A stretch of DNA of 64,000 nt from Anaeramoeba flamelloides (GCA_027625915.1 JANTQA010000048.1:5915001-5979000), one strand, 5' to 3'; shown: positions 12,720-25,237, counted from the first letter of the stretch. Numbers and translations are program-made. Notes: generated by a model from the letters alone, not told the origin.

Positions 12720-13400
12720 TTAATAATTTCTAATGATAACAAATATTATTTGATAATATGAGATTTTTAATCAAAAAGTATTTTTAAAGGCATTTAATCA
12801 TTTAAGTTGGAAAATTCAATTTTCCAGTAATATTTTTTTTCGAATTTGAAAGTTAAAAATTGTAATATTTTGTTTAGCTCTCTTCAGAGGGTATTATATT
12901 ATCTTTCAAAAGTATTTTAAATTTGATCAATATCTTTCAAATGAGACATTGATTTATTTGAAAATGGATGAATTATTTATTAATTAGGAATAAAATGAAA
13001 AAAATTGACACAATAAAGTATTTGATGGATATTTCCATAGTTTTTTTTTCGATTTTTGAAATAAAACAAAAATTAAATAAATTTTCAGTTTATATCAAAA
13101 ATTGAAAAAAAACTGCCGTTAGGTTTTCCTGCATTTAACAGAATTGAGTTAAAATCTTGAATTTTACTATATTCTTTTAAATTCTGGAAAGGCTAGGTCC
13201 TTGTTGGACACTTGAAAGCACTCAATAGACACTTTTGTTATGAGTTCCAAAATTCAAAAGGAGAGCAAAATCTCTAGATTCTACTCGACTTATCGAAATC
13301 CTGGAAAACCTATGGCTCTTTCTTGATTCATTGATAATTTTTTTCCTATATTTCAGTTATATTTCGAAAAGTACAACTTTTCAAAACTATTAGTTATTAT
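12720..13400 (-). repeat. Composite repeat R3, inverted copy
   Basis: On the minus strand this follows the order seen at 46200-46880: an 'actaatagttttgaaaa' start, a middle with 'ggaaaacctaacggcag'-like text and A/T runs, and an end with 'ctggaaaattgaattttcca'. Non-coding and diverged. Confidence 0.6.
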
Positions 13401-14532
13401 CGATTCAAAGAAAATATCTCCAAGTTTAATTATATTTAAAATTCACCAATATCTTTATTTTAAAAAAATTTACCCTAAAAAACACCTTTTTTTCTCGACT
13501 AGAAAGTTTTAAAAATCATAGTACTGTTAACAACAATAAATACAATAATCTCAAGAATTTTAAGTTCTGGAATGCTGAATGTACTGTAAATAAACTTTAT
13601 CACTAAAGATGAAATATTTATGAAAGTATTAGTTTTAACAAACTTGAAATTTTTTTTTTTTTTGAAACAAGATTGGAGATTTATTTTGTGAAAACTTTTT
13701 TTTTTAAATTTCTCACAACAGCGATTTTAAATTTATGAAACACCATTTCCATAAAAATGGAAATTTTAGCTTTTATTTTCAAAATACTGATAAATTCAAA
13801 TAAATAGCTAAAAATTTTTATTTCATTTTCCCTTTTACAATTTTTTGTACACATAGCTTTGAATAAAGTATTTTATTGGCTTAAATTTTTAGAAACTTTG
13901 TAAAATGGGTTTGACAAGAGAAAGGCTCTTTCTCTTGTGTTGTTTTAAAAGTTGAGGTTATGGGATTACAAAAATGGAAATTGAATAAAAAATTTTATTT
14001 AATTTATTTGAATTTATCAGTAAAAAACAGAATTAAAAAATTTTGCATTTAAAATTGTTAAAAAACTGTTTAGAATAATAGTAACCTGTAAATTTTCAAT
14101 TTTTTTAAAGTGTGTTTCTTTAATAACTTTGAAAAAACTTTGTGTGAAAACACTGGTTCTTCAAAATTTACCTTCAGACACTTCTTCAAGGTTTTCAAAG
14201 AAAATTTCTTGAAAGAGTTAAAAATTTGATTTTAAGTGAAATAAATCTTTTCAGGGAATGAATTTAAGTGAACGATAAAGTTCAGTCTGGAAGCGTTTTG
14301 AATTGATTTTCATCAGCAATGATTCAAATGGAAATAAACACTAAAAGAAAAAGATTATTTCTAATACCATTTTGATGCTATACAAGACATATTTAAAGTG
14401 TTTATGATTCTTTAATTTAATCGTCCAAAATTGCAAAAACTTGTTTTGTTTTGTTTTCAACCCCAAACAAAGAAAGTTTGTTAACAAAAATGAAAATGAA
14501 AATAAAAAGAAAAAGAATTAATTGTTGGTTTT

Positions 14533-15371
14533 TTATTTCAATTTGTTAAGAATTCGACTTAACACCAATTTCACACGATTATTAGTTTGTTCAGATCCGC
14601 CAACAACATCGTCAACAGAATAAGGAGAGTTTACATAAACTTCTTGTAAAACAACTATTGAACTGTTCTCCCAACTACAATCCATACTAATCAGATCAAA
14701 ACCGAAAGGCAAATTCAAATTTTGTTGAGTTGTGGGCAATATTTTTTATTGAGCCATAAGATTAATTAAAAGAAAGAAAAAGAAAAAAAATTAATTAATA
14801 AAAAAAAATAAAGCATTGAAGTTTAAAAAGATTTTTTGTTCGATTAAAATAGAAAAGTTTTTTTTTTATAGAAAGTGTGTTTCTAAAATTGTGAGAGATC
14901 GGTAAGCGTGTCTACGAAAAAAGAAAAATTCAAGATCTCCAAAAAAAAATTACAAAAGAAAAAAATGAAAAGAAGGGGATAAAAAAAAAAGAAAATTCAT
15001 TACGTTTTATTTAAAGACTCAAAAATTTTTTGTGCTTTCACAGTAACATTTTTTCCATAAATATGTTTTGCTTTTTGATCGAATTCACGAATTGTATTTT
15101 GCAATCTCGACTGAATTTTTTTTTGGTTGGTGTTGGTATTTTTAATGGAAAAGAGATTCTTTTTAAGTTTGTCGACCCATTTGAGATTTAAAATTGAGTC
15201 CATTTTAATGAATGTATAATCTTTTTTTTCTGTCCTTTCATCAGGTGACTCCACAATTATCAGTTTAGTTTGGTTATCAAAAGTAAACAACCAACCTTCC
15301 AAAATTCCTTCTTTGGTTTCAATTTTGAGGTACTTGTCTAAATCGTTTTCACTAAAAACGAGACCAGACAT
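14533..15371 (-). CDS. LSM12: LSM12 homologue (LSm plus anticodon-binding-like domain), two exons
   Basis: Exon 1 is 15371-15004 and exon 2 is 14686-14533, with a 317-bp GTAATG...TTAG intron in phase 2, giving 173 residues (human LSM12 is 195). The N-terminal 60 or so residues form an LSm-type barrel (DKYLKIETKEGILEGWLFTF...KLIIVESPDE). The C-terminal half matches the LSM12 anticodon-binding-like domain: across the splice it reads FESLNKT-MDCSWENSSIVVLQEV, then SPYSVDDVVG, with the W..., IVV..EV and PY.V positions of the family. The splice site is chosen because it alone gives this alignment. LSM12 proteins bind RNA and act with ataxin-2/Pbp1-type factors in translation and mRNA stability; that role is inferred from the family. 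Confidence 0.88.
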
Positions 15372-16410
15372 TTGAAAAATATGGTTTTGGTATAAAAAAA
15401 AAAAAGATAAAGAAAAATAAAAAGTCGAGTTTGAAATTTATAGAGTTTATATTCTATTTGGATATAATTATAGTGCATTTTGGAAAACGATTTTAAGGTA
15501 GTTTGTTTTCTCCAAATGAGTCAGATAGGTTTCTGGAAATCAATAAATAGAAATACTTTTTGAAGAAGGTTTTTTGAGAATTAATAAATTGCAATTTTTA
15601 TTTCAAGTTCAGTAATCCTTGAAACTGTTAGTCAAAAAAACTTTAAAGATACTTGAAAAATAATTGAGAAATCAGATTAGATTTAATTAAACCTAATTTT
15701 TGAAAATTTATTCTTAATTTTAAAGATAATAATTTGAGAGTAACACTTATTGATTCTGGGAATCATAATTACTGATAAATTTATAAAAATGTTTTTAGCT
15801 TTTTGTTCACTTTCCAATTTTTGAAAAGGTCTTTTTGAGCTCTGAAGATTGAATTTTATTTACCTAAATACAAAGAAAACTTGTAAATTAATATACAACA
15901 AAACTTTAGTTGGAAGAAAAAATTGTTTTGGACTTTAGTTTACAAGATCCAGAAAAATCGAAATTAACCTAAAAAGTTTAAAACTTTTTTTTGAATTTAT
16001 CAGTATCATTATTTCTCAATTTAAAGAAATCTGATCAAAAAAATTACCCAAAAAAGCTGTAGACTTTTATTTTTGTCCGGGAAATATCAAATTTGTGACA
16101 AAATTTCAGGATTATTATTTAATTTTGTATTACCTATAATAATTAGGACATTTTTATGGCTGTTATAAACAAAAAAGGAGTTTAAGAAAAATAATTAATT
16201 ATAATTTGATTACTAAAATGATATAATTATTTATGATATAATTTCTGTTATAGATTTTCAAAGTGTGTGGAATTAGAACAGATAAAAAAATAATAAAAAA
16301 AAATTAAATAAAACTTAAAAAATGAACATAAATACCAATCGAAAATTCCTTTTTTTACAATTGTTTACAGCTTACAATTTTGGTATTTGATAGAATGTTT
16401 TTTTTTTAGG

Positions 16411-16553
16411 GAGCGGGTACGGGAATTGTGCAAAATTGATGGCTTAATATTTTAATTTTTGGGAAACATTGTAAATTTGTTAAAAAAAAAATTAACATAT
16501 TAAGCCTATGATTTTACCAACGCGAGTATATAATAAATCAGGAGACGGACCCG
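16411..16553. repeat. Imperfect inverted repeat with GC-rich tips
   Basis: The left arm (gggagcgggtacggg ... atggcttaatattttaa) pairs with the right arm (ttaacatattaagcctat ... ggagacggacccg) around a short A/T loop, giving arms of about 45 bp with mismatches. The GC-rich tips stand out from their surroundings. Likely a small foldback element; no second copy was noticed here. Confidence 0.55.
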
Positions 16554-18569
16554 AAAAAAAATAATTATATTAATTTGAAAAACCAAAAAAAAAAAAAAAA
16601 CAAATTTATATTATCATAACAATTTGGACATTAGGGCTGTTGGACCCAATGAAAGACACCTTTTCAACAAATTCCAGAATAAACTTAATAAGTTGTCTTT
16701 TAGTACTAAGCTTTGAAATAAACAGTAGGATAATTATCAAGTTAAATTAGGAATCTTATTATATCGAAACTGCAAGTCCAAGTTTAATGAACACACAGGT
16801 AAGAATAATAAAGATAATTATTTTGTAGAATAACTCAAAAATCAATAAAAAAATTATTAAAATTGGAATGTTAATAAAATCCTCATTTAAAATAAGCCTG
16901 AGCGAAAATGATTACTTAATTTTACAATTTTTTTTGATAAAATCGTGATTTTTCATTAAAATTGATACCTTTTGGGTAGACCACCATACAAATGAAAAGC
17001 AGTCAGAATATCGATTTTTTAAATGAAAAAATTCTATTATATAAACAATCGAAGTTATAAAAATATATTGATTATGAAAAAATATGAACCATTTTCAATA
17101 TATGTTTCTCACTCTAAAACACCCTATTCCTTTCTTTTTTTTTATTTTTACATAGATATCATGCTACTAAATATTACAGTACCCTACTCTGCAGATATTG
17201 AAAAAAAAAAACACAAATTTATTCCAAACATATTTAAAATAAACATCTCTTTTTTTACCTTTGTTATTGGAGTTTAATAACCAATAAAAAATAAAGAAAA
17301 ATAAAAAAAATTATATTTCAACAAAATACTTACAAATATAAAAAAAAAATAAAAAAATAAACTTTGAACTCTTTCGAAACTAATTTGAAGATTAAAAAAA
17401 AAAAAAAAGTGTGACTGATGATCCTCGTAAAAAAATCCAAAATTTTGAATTTGAAAATTAATATAAATAAAAAATACTCAATAAATTATATCAAATATAA
17501 TATAACAAATAAAAAACTTTGATTAATTCTATAATTAGTACTAAATACAGCAAATTCTCATCCTTAATAGAAATTTTTCAAAAAAAAAAAATATCAGAAA
17601 TAAATGAAGTGAAATCAAGTTCCCTAGAGAGCCATCAAGTTCCTAGATTTCCCAGAATTTAAAAATATATACAAAAATCTTTGATTTTACGCAATTTTTT
17701 TAAAATTATGGAAATCCTAATGGTAATATTTTATACATGTTTTTTATTTCGAAAATCTTTTGTTTTTCTAATCAAATAATAATACTAAATATAACCGTTG
17801 GGTGTTTTTCTAATAGTTTTATGTTTTTTCTTTACTATCTATCAATTTAATAATAATTAAAAAAAAATTAAGAAAACATTATGAACCTTTTCCAGAATTT
17901 GGAATAATTGTATAAAATCAAAGATTCTACTTAATTCTTTTAAATCAAAAAATATAAAAGCGGTTTTAGGAAATTAATTAACCCTCTTCTAATTATATAT
18001 TATTGTTTCTAACATTTCACAATACTTTTAAGTTTTTTAATTATATATTATAAAATCAAATATGATTTTTATATCAAAAATATTGGTTAGTGTTTATTAT
18101 TAAAATTTTAAACAAGTTATAATTAACTAAAAATAATTAATAAAAAAATTATCTCTTGATAATTTCGTTTAATTTCTTGCTTGGAGGATATAACTAAACA
18201 TTAATAATAAAATAATTAACCAAATTGTCAAAAATGATATAATAATAAGAAGTAAATGAAGTAATTTGAAAAAACAAAAAAAAAATTCAAATATAAGAAA
18301 ATAAAAATAATTAATTTCAAAATGTGATTAAAAAAAAAAATGATTTCTCGAACTAATATTCGATTTTTAATTTTGGAACTTGGTTTCATATTAAGAGATA
18401 AATACATAAAAGAGTCATTTTATAATTTTTTTTCAATAATATTAATAAAATACACTGCATTTCAAAAATGTTGACTAATAAAAAAGATTAAATTGAATAA
18501 AAAGAATAATTCTTTAATATTAGACAACAACTAATCATGACACCTTATGAATAATTTACATGTCAACTA

Positions 18570-19115
18570 AACCAAATTCCAAAAATATGAACAGGCTTTT
18601 CAACAGTTGGAAGAATAGCGCAACCAACCTTTTCATTTAATTTGGAAATAATTTTGATTTTACAAGCCATTTCATTTTTTGTCCATTTATTGTTTTGTTT
18701 TCATTTCTTTTTTTTTGCCAGTTATGTAATCTGTTTCGTTCGATCTGGAAATTTTTTTTTGACGGTTGGTGAAAGGTTAGTATTGGTTTTATTAAATGGA
18801 AAAATCACATACAAATAGTAGAAGGTATCTTATCATTTGATCGATCAACAATTGTTGGTGAAATTTCAACAAATTTACCAATACATTTTTTGTTCCGCTC
18901 GTTTCATTATTTTGGACTCACACAAAAATTTTAATATTTCGTTTTATATTTTTTTCTTTTATTTGGATGAAAATGATTACTTATAATAACATTAATACTT
19001 GGGTACTTAAATGTGGTTTTATTATTACTTTTTTGAAAAATATAATATATTGAGTTTTTTTTTTTTGCCTATTTTTGATTTTGGGTGGTGCAATTATTTG
19101 GAATGGGGTTTATTA
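18570..19115 (+). repeat. Dispersed repeat R2, long copy
   Basis: Direct match to 48100-48650 over about 550 bp, sharing 'ttattgttttgttttcattt', 'ggtatcttatcatttgatcg', 'caacaaatttaccaatacat' and 'tcgtttcattattttgga'. The most conserved part surrounds the palindromic GATCGATC. Shorter relatives lie at 11278-11625 (inverted) and 30325-30665. Confidence 0.75.
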
Positions 19116-19569
19116 TAACATATAAAGTCTGATAATTTCTAAATTATAATAAATAAAATCAAAATCCATAAAAAAACCTGAGTCATAATTTTTTAAATGA
19201 GAATTATAGATAATTTATTTCTTTACTTTGTCTGAAAAAAATTTTTAAAAAGAAGATTTTTGTTCTATACATTAATTTCATTTTAAATGATATTCTATAG
19301 CCTCTTTTTTTTTTAATTTTTATTTTTTTTTCACAGATCTTTTTTTTCAACTCGAATTTCTTAATAAAAATGTATCAAAAAAAATAAAAAAAAGAAAAGA
19401 AAAAGAAATTAAAAAAAAACTAAAAAGTCTGAAAAAACTGAAACTTTCTAAGTGTTCTTTTTTATTTTGTTAAATATTATTCCTAATATTTTGGAAAATA
19501 ATATATAATTTTTATATTTATAAAATAAATAATCAAAATAAAAAAATAGAAAAGAATGAAGGAAATCAA

Positions 19570-19712
19570 ATATATAAATGATAAAGAAAAAGAAAAAGAA
19601 AAAGAAAAAGAAAAAGAAAAGGAAAAGGAAAAGAATAATAAAAAGAAAAAGAAAAAGAAAAGGAAAAAAAAAGAAAAAAAATAATAAAAAGAAAAAGAAA
19701 AAGAAAAAAGCA
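19570..19712. repeat. Purine-rich AAGAAA tract downstream of ARS2
   Basis: Almost pure A/G on the + strand, hence polypyrimidine on the ARS2 coding strand, beginning about 15 bp after the ARS2 stop codon. Poly-Lys and poly-Phe frames read through it are artefacts of the repeat. Confidence 0.8.
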
Positions 19713-19727
19713 CAAACGGAAACTATT

Positions 19728-21693
19728 TTAAAAATCAAAACTGTTAATATAATCGGGAATTTCCATTGGAGTTTCAATTTCATCATAAGAATGCAATTCA
19801 CGGTCGTTTTGAAGAGTATTTGTCGAAGCAAAATTTTCTCTCGTTCTACGTTGGTTTAACGACATTTGCTGCTTTTGAGAATTTGTTTGATATGCTTGTT
19901 GAATATGGCTGAATTTAAGTCTATTTGGATCATTTTTATAATTCAAAAAAAATTGCTCATCGTTTGCTTCCTTTTGGAGCTTTTGTATTTGCTCTTTATG
20001 CTTATTTTTTAAATGCTTTTCTACATATAACCTTGAAAGAAAGGCTTTACCACATTCGACACATACATATCTTTTTTCTTTGATCTTTTCAACCATTCTA
20101 TTGTTAAAAGACTCCAATTTTTCTTGGAAAATTTTTGATGTTGTTTCTTCGTCTTGGTTATCTAATTTTTGTTCAATTCTTTTTTGAATTTTGTTATCCA
20201 ATCTTTCTTCCCATCTTTCCCATCCTTGTTTTTCTTTTGTCCATTGATTTTCATATTCTTTTTCCTTTTCAACCGTCCATTCGTTTGATTTGCCAACTTC
20301 TCCTTTTATTTCACCTTCTTCTTTTTGTTCTCCCTCTATCTCCCCTTCTTCTTTAAATTCACCTTCTTCAATATCACTGCTATTTTCATCCTTTTCCTTT
20401 TCCTTTTCCTTTTCCTTTTCCTTTTCCTTTTCCTTTTCCTTTTCCTTTTCCTTTTCCTTTTCCTTTTCCTTTTCCTTTTCATTTTCATTTTTGTTTTCAT
20501 CTTCTTTAAATTCACCTTCTTCTTCATCCTCTTTAAATTCACCTTCTTCTTTTTTCTCATCTTTTTCATTCTCTTCCTTAAACTCCCCTTCTTCTTTAAG
20601 TTCACCCTCTTCTTTAAATTCACCCTCTTCTTCCTCCTCTTTAAATTCACCCTCTTCTTTTAATTTCTTTTCATTTTCTTCCTTATTTTTCAAAAGATAA
20701 TTTTCTTGATCTAAAAGTATTGAAGCACCCTTTGGTAATTTCAGCTCCATATTAAAATCAAATTCATCATTTTCATTGTCTACAGGCTCAATCAAATGTG
20801 GTGGTGCCCGCAAATAAATACCAACTTTCATAATTAATGTGGGTATATTTTCAAATTCCTCTCCAGTATAATAACAAAAGCAATGAATGTTTCTCAAATA
20901 ATTAATAAATAAATCAAGTTTTTGTGTATTAGTTAACGATTTTTCAGACTGTTCCATATATTCGATAAAATCCCAAATTGGGTTTTCTTCCTCTAGAATG
21001 TTTTTTTCTTCGTCGAGCTTTTTACAAAGTTGCTGTATTTGCTCCAAATCATGTTTAATTCTTGATTGGAAGGATGTATGTGGTGGAGCGATTGGCTTTC
21101 TTCTTGGAGTTGGCTTGTGCATTGTTACATTTAATTTGAAATCTTTCATTTGGTAGGCCCAAAGATCTTCCTTTGCCTTTTTCGCTTGTTCTTTTGTCTC
21201 AAACTCTGCCCACCCTAGTTTAATAAAATTGTTTGTCAATTGTGGTTCAGAAAGAACCAATGATACAAACCCATTTTTTGATTGTAATACATTAAGAATG
21301 TCATCCTTTGAGCACATTGGGTGAATGTTTCTAATAAAAACAACCCTTTCAGAATTTGATGGTAATTCGGTTAAATTTGGTTTCATTTCTGCATCAAACA
21401 TCAAATTTGTTCGAATTATTTGGTTGTTTTTGACAAATTTTTCTACTCCAAATATTCTTCCTTCTTTAATTTCCTTTTCAAAATTGAAATCAAGACAATA
21501 CTCTTCCAATTTATTATCACCTTCTATTTTTTTTTGTTCTAAATCCTCTTTAATTTTTTCTAATTCAAGTTTTGCTGTTGTATTTTTCTTTTCCTGTTGT
21601 AATTTTATTTGCTTTGGATGATACTTCTCTTTGAACCATAACATGTCTTTGTATTTTTGGAAAAAATCTCTAATTTCCACAAGATCTGCTTCT
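19728..21693 (-). CDS. SRRT (ARS2): ARS2/SERRATE zinc-finger protein (5' exon not found)
   Basis: Numbered from the in-frame codon at 21680: a SERRATE/Ars2 N-terminal helical segment (EIRDFFQKYKDMLWFKEKYHP), an RRM-like domain at 110-190 (VVFIRNIHPMCSKDDI, LVLSEPQ, GWAEF), a helical region with LDLFINYLRNIHCFCYY at 255-271, a Glu/Lys-rich insert at about 333-510, a C2H2 finger at 537-561 (CVECGKAF...EKHLKNKH) followed by the family's FFLNYKNDPNR helix, and a C-terminal tail ending IPDYINSFDF, comparable to the conserved ARS2 C-terminus. ARS2 links the nuclear cap-binding complex to RNA processing or decay. Homology continues upstream of 21680 without an ATG and an AG lies at 21694-21695, so a first exon is missing. 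The Glu/Lys insert, made by a DNA hexamer array, lies between the RRM-like and finger regions. Confidence 0.9.
20390..20480 (-). repeat. Hexanucleotide array (CTTTTC)n coding for Lys-Glu
   Basis: About 15 near-perfect tandem copies inside the ARS2 reading frame encode alternating Lys and Glu. Adjacent sequence encodes degenerate EEGEFKEE repeats. The array length is a multiple of three, so length changes in whole units keep the frame. Confidence 0.9.
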
Positions 21694-23754
21694 CTATATT
21701 TTTTTAATTTGTGGAAATGAATATTTTTTTTTTGTTATTTATTTTTTTTTATTATTATGATGATATTCATTGTTGTTGTTATTATTATTATGTTTATTAT
21801 TATTATTATGTTGATTTTTAATATTTAAAAAATTAAAAGTTAGAGAATGAGTATGGCTATAAAAGAAGAATTTTTGAAAATTTTTTAATTTTTTTTTTCA
21901 AAAACTCAAAGAAATAATCGTCAATATTATAATTTTAAGAATAAATCGATAAATTAATTGATTAAATTATCTTTTTTTCCAAATATAGATTATCCCCAAT
22001 TTTTATTATTTTTTTACTGAAATTATTGAATATTTCCAAAAATATTAAAAAATCACGATAATCTACAAATTGCCAATAATCAAAGAAAATATTGTAAAAA
22101 AAAATTATTACTATCACTACTTGAAAAAAAGATAAAAAATATCGTAATTGGCTCTTGATTCGAAAAATTTTTGGGAAATAAAAACAAATAAACCTTATTT
22201 TTGTTGAGTCGGTAAAGATATTTTCAGAAACAATATACAAATTGATTAAAACTTTGTAAATTAGTGAATAAAAAATAAAAATTAGTGATACAGACTTCAA
22301 TCTTGATAATCTCATTTTTTTAACTATTGAAATATATTGATGAATTTCCATAACGTAACAAATACTCGTTGAAATATAACAATTGATCCTTATTACAACA
22401 CAATAAAATACTCAATTATAAAAGAATTTTCAAAAAAAAATGTTAATTTAAAAAAAATAACGAAAATTAAATTAGTTTTTGTTTTTTGTTTTTTGTTTTT
22501 TGTTTCCTAATTTGAGGACTTTAAAACTATTTTATTTCAAAAATTATATTTTCAAAGTTCAAGAATTCAATTTTTTAGAATTGTGATAATTTGATTGATG
22601 TACACCAAATCTCATGCTATGTGGTAAAAGATTTGATTCCCTGAAATAAATTATTTCCTGATTGACTATTTCAATTCTAAAAGTTCTAAAAAATCACATA
22701 TATGTAATTTTAATTAGCAAATGAGCTACCTTAATTTCAAGCCGATTTATTTTTATCTTGACTTTAGTGTCTAACTTTATTTTATATTCTGTGTGAACTA
22801 GAACCCAATATAATAAATAGGAAAAATGGTTGAAAAGATTCTATGTTAAAGGAAAGTCAAAATATTTCAAATTTTTGGGTTTTTTTTTATGATTTTGTTT
22901 AAAATTAAAAAAAAAACATTTTTTGATTCAAAAACTTTTCAAATGTTCGAAAAATCCAGATAAATCAAATAGGATTTTTTTTTTATCCCTTATACCAAAG
23001 ACTTTCCACTTGATTTTCAAGTATATTAATACTCTTACACTAAACTCTAGGAAACGTAAAAATAAAGGGGAAAGCCCCAGGTATGTGTGGATTTTGATTT
23101 CCGAATCTTTGCAAGGTAAATTTCGAATTTGGTTTGACTTAACTTTTTCACCAAAAAAAAAAGATTTTCAAAAAAAAACATAAATTTTAATAAGATCTTT
23201 TGGCTCTGAATCCTTTTTAACCAATAAACATGTTTTTGATAATAAAAGTAATTCTCACAGAACTTGAATAAAAATAGTTCCTGAAGGTGTTTACGATCCT
23301 TTATCCAAAGATTAAAATAATTTTTTATTTTCGAAAAAATAATGTTTTTTTTCATTTTTATTTTCTATTCTTTTGAAAATACCCACTAACCACAGAACTG
23401 CAATGAAGATTAGTATTGGTTTACGAGGACACTATTGAATTTTGCTGAATTATTAGTCCTTGGGTACTAGTAACCAACTTAAATGAAAGACTAATTGGAT
23501 TGAATCTTAGGCGTGTTTTTAAAGCACTTGGTAAGTGAAGTTTTACAGTCGAAACAAAAATTAAAAAGCAAAATAAAAATTTACTTTTTTTCGAAAATAA
23601 TTTATTTTAATCTTTGGATTAAAGATCGTCAAAGCCTTAATCAATACAAACGGGAGGGACATCATTTTTGATTTATTTGAAGAATTCTTTTGGACCATTA
23701 TCCTTAAATTGCTTTTTTTAAAACAATTGGGAAAAGGAGAGATGTGTGTTGAAG

Positions 23755-23799
<45 letters not shown>

Positions 23800-23801
23800 A
23801 T
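21694..23801. other. Region upstream of ARS2; unresolved first exon
   Basis: No recognised gene. The missing ARS2 5' exon should lie here or farther right on the minus strand. A 129-codon minus-strand frame at 21962-22351 starts with ATG but is a string of Phe, Ile, Leu and Tyr with no match to ARS2, so it is not called. TTATTA-type runs lie at 21745-21815 and a short 'tttttgttttttg' repeat near 22480. Confidence 0.5.
23755..23797. repeat. 43-bp homopolymer (A on +, T on the coding strand)
   Basis: Uninterrupted A run whose edge lies four bases after the stop codon of the Arg/Ser-rich gene at 23802-24227, which is read from the other strand. Its transcript would carry a long U run directly after the stop. 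Confidence 0.95.
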
Positions 23802-24227
23802 TTACGAATCTTGAATTGATCTTCTTCTTTTGTAGTCACCATATCCTTCACCAAAGCCATCACTTTTATTAAAAGATCGCTTTCGTTCATAATCATTTCG
23901 ATCATTAAAGTTATCATAGGATCTTCTATTATTTTGATAGCGTCTATTACGTTGGTAATATTCCCTTCCCCCACTGCTGTGTCGACTGTTTCTTCTCCCT
24001 CTTGATTGGTATGATCTTCGTTTATTGTAACCGCCATAACTAGGTTGGTTTCTATAGTTATTGTATTGCGAATTATTAAAAGAATTTTGGTTATTATAGT
24101 TTCTTGAATTTTCGTTGCTACTATTTTTCGATCCCCATTCAGAATCAGAATCGCTGTCTGAGGAAAAGGATTTTTTTCTTGTTTGTTCGGAATTAAATGG
24201 TTGGTTATTTGGAGACTGTTGTGACAT
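23802..24227 (-). CDS. Small Arg/Ser/Asn/Tyr-rich disordered protein
   Basis: A single exon of 141 codons with ATG and TAA. The N-third is Ser/Gln/Asn-rich with an acidic-phospho type run SFSSDSDSDSEWG. The remainder is built of Arg, Asn, Tyr, Gly and Ser with RGRRNSRHSSGGREYYQRNR-type patches. No folded domain is visible. Such RS/RGG-like composition is common in RNA-binding or splicing-associated proteins, which would suit the neighbouring ARS2 gene, but this is inference from composition. The base composition is clearly richer in GC than the flanks, and a second frame (23798-24037) is its shadow. It ends at a 43-bp homopolymer. Confidence 0.7.
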   Translation of the reverse strand: MSQQSPNNQPFNSEQTRKKSFSSDSDSDSEWGSKNSSNENSRNYNNQNSFNNSQYNNYRNQPSYGGYNKRRSYQSRGRRNSRHSSGGREYYQRNRRYQNNRRSYDNFNDRNDYERKRSFNKSDGFGEGYGDYKRRRSIQDS

Positions 24228-25237
24228 TGTACTTGTTAAATCCCAAAAAAATATTTGTTTAATTTTAAATAACTAAACCAAAAAAAATGAATTGTTTTAT
24301 TTTGAATAATCCAGAATATTTTGGAAACCACAGCTTAAAATCTGTTATAGAAACACTGGCACAAATCTTGAATAAAATTTCTTTTGTAAATAATTTACAC
24401 AATTCAAGTTCGGTAGAAGGAAATCAAATAAAAATACGTTAATTTTGCACAAAATGAATAATTGTCAGATTCAATGTTTTTCCTCAAACAAATTTCTTTA
24501 AATTTTACTTTTTAGAAGGAAGTAATTTCATTGAAATCTAATAATATTAAAATCAAGTGTGATTTATAATTTTCTCCGAAAGTGTAATAGAATCTAAAAA
24601 TCAATTAAAACTTTTTAATTTTAAAGATTTCCTAAAAAGTATAAACCTTTTTTCATTAATTATTTAAAATCCAATTAAATTTGAAAAAGTTTTAAAAAAG
24701 TGTGTTAAATTCAATTTAAAACCCTTTCCACCAATTACTTGAGAAACCATTACCTTTTGGTACTATATTCTTTAACTCAAAATCAGTAAACTTATGTCAA
24801 ATTCTTCTGGTATTTGAATTGTAAATGGGAATATATATTCACTTCGTTTTCAGTGTTTTCTATTAAAAAAAAAATTGAGTTTTCAAACAAAAAATTGGTT
24901 CTGGATTGTGATTTGTGGATTCCCTCTCTAAGTAAATTGAAAAAAATGAAAATTTTTCCCATTTATAATTCTAGTAACAGAATTAGATTTGGGCTGTTAG
25001 TACAATAAGTGTCCAAAAAAGATAAGAGCACATAATTCAGATATTCAGCTTGTTGATTGTTGAAGCAAAAGTAATGAAAAATAGTTGTTTCTGATTTTTA
25101 AATTGTAATAAAACAATAATTTCTTTTTTTTCTTTTTTGAATAATTTGAAATTTTTGGTTTAATAAGTACTTTACGATTGAAAATACATGAAATGCAGTT
25201 ATAAGTAATTAAACAAGTTGTAATGACACAATTTTAG

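Larger units (their letters stand above)
9069..14532. other. Intergenic region between convergent transporter and LSM12 genes
   Basis: Both flanking genes end toward this 5.5-kb stretch. It is very AT-rich, with long T runs around 10120-10250 and 10840-10920. It holds repeat copies at 11080-11275, 11278-11625 and 12720-13400. No gene, tRNA or other RNA was recognised. Confidence 0.6.
15372..19727. other. Intergenic region between LSM12 and ARS2
   Basis: This 4.4-kb stretch has no recognised gene. It contains a small inverted repeat at 16411-16553, scattered fragments of the R3 'ttgatttta...ttctttt' type near 17600-17950, repeat R2 at 18570-19115 and a purine-rich tract at 19570-19712. The open frame at 17023-17277 (+) is a Phe/Tyr/Ile string without family resemblance. 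Confidence 0.55.

Noticed and set aside
19448-19859. Poly-Phe and poly-Lys frames
   Set aside because: Artefacts of the AAGAAA tract beside ARS2.
20135-20700. Frames opposite ARS2 rich in Ser/Phe/Leu
   Set aside because: Shadows of the Glu/Lys-coding hexamer array on the other strand.
21962-22351. 129-codon minus frame as the missing ARS2 5' exon
   Set aside because: Has an ATG but the translation shows no SERRATE N-terminal pattern, and no consensus donor lies at a useful place.
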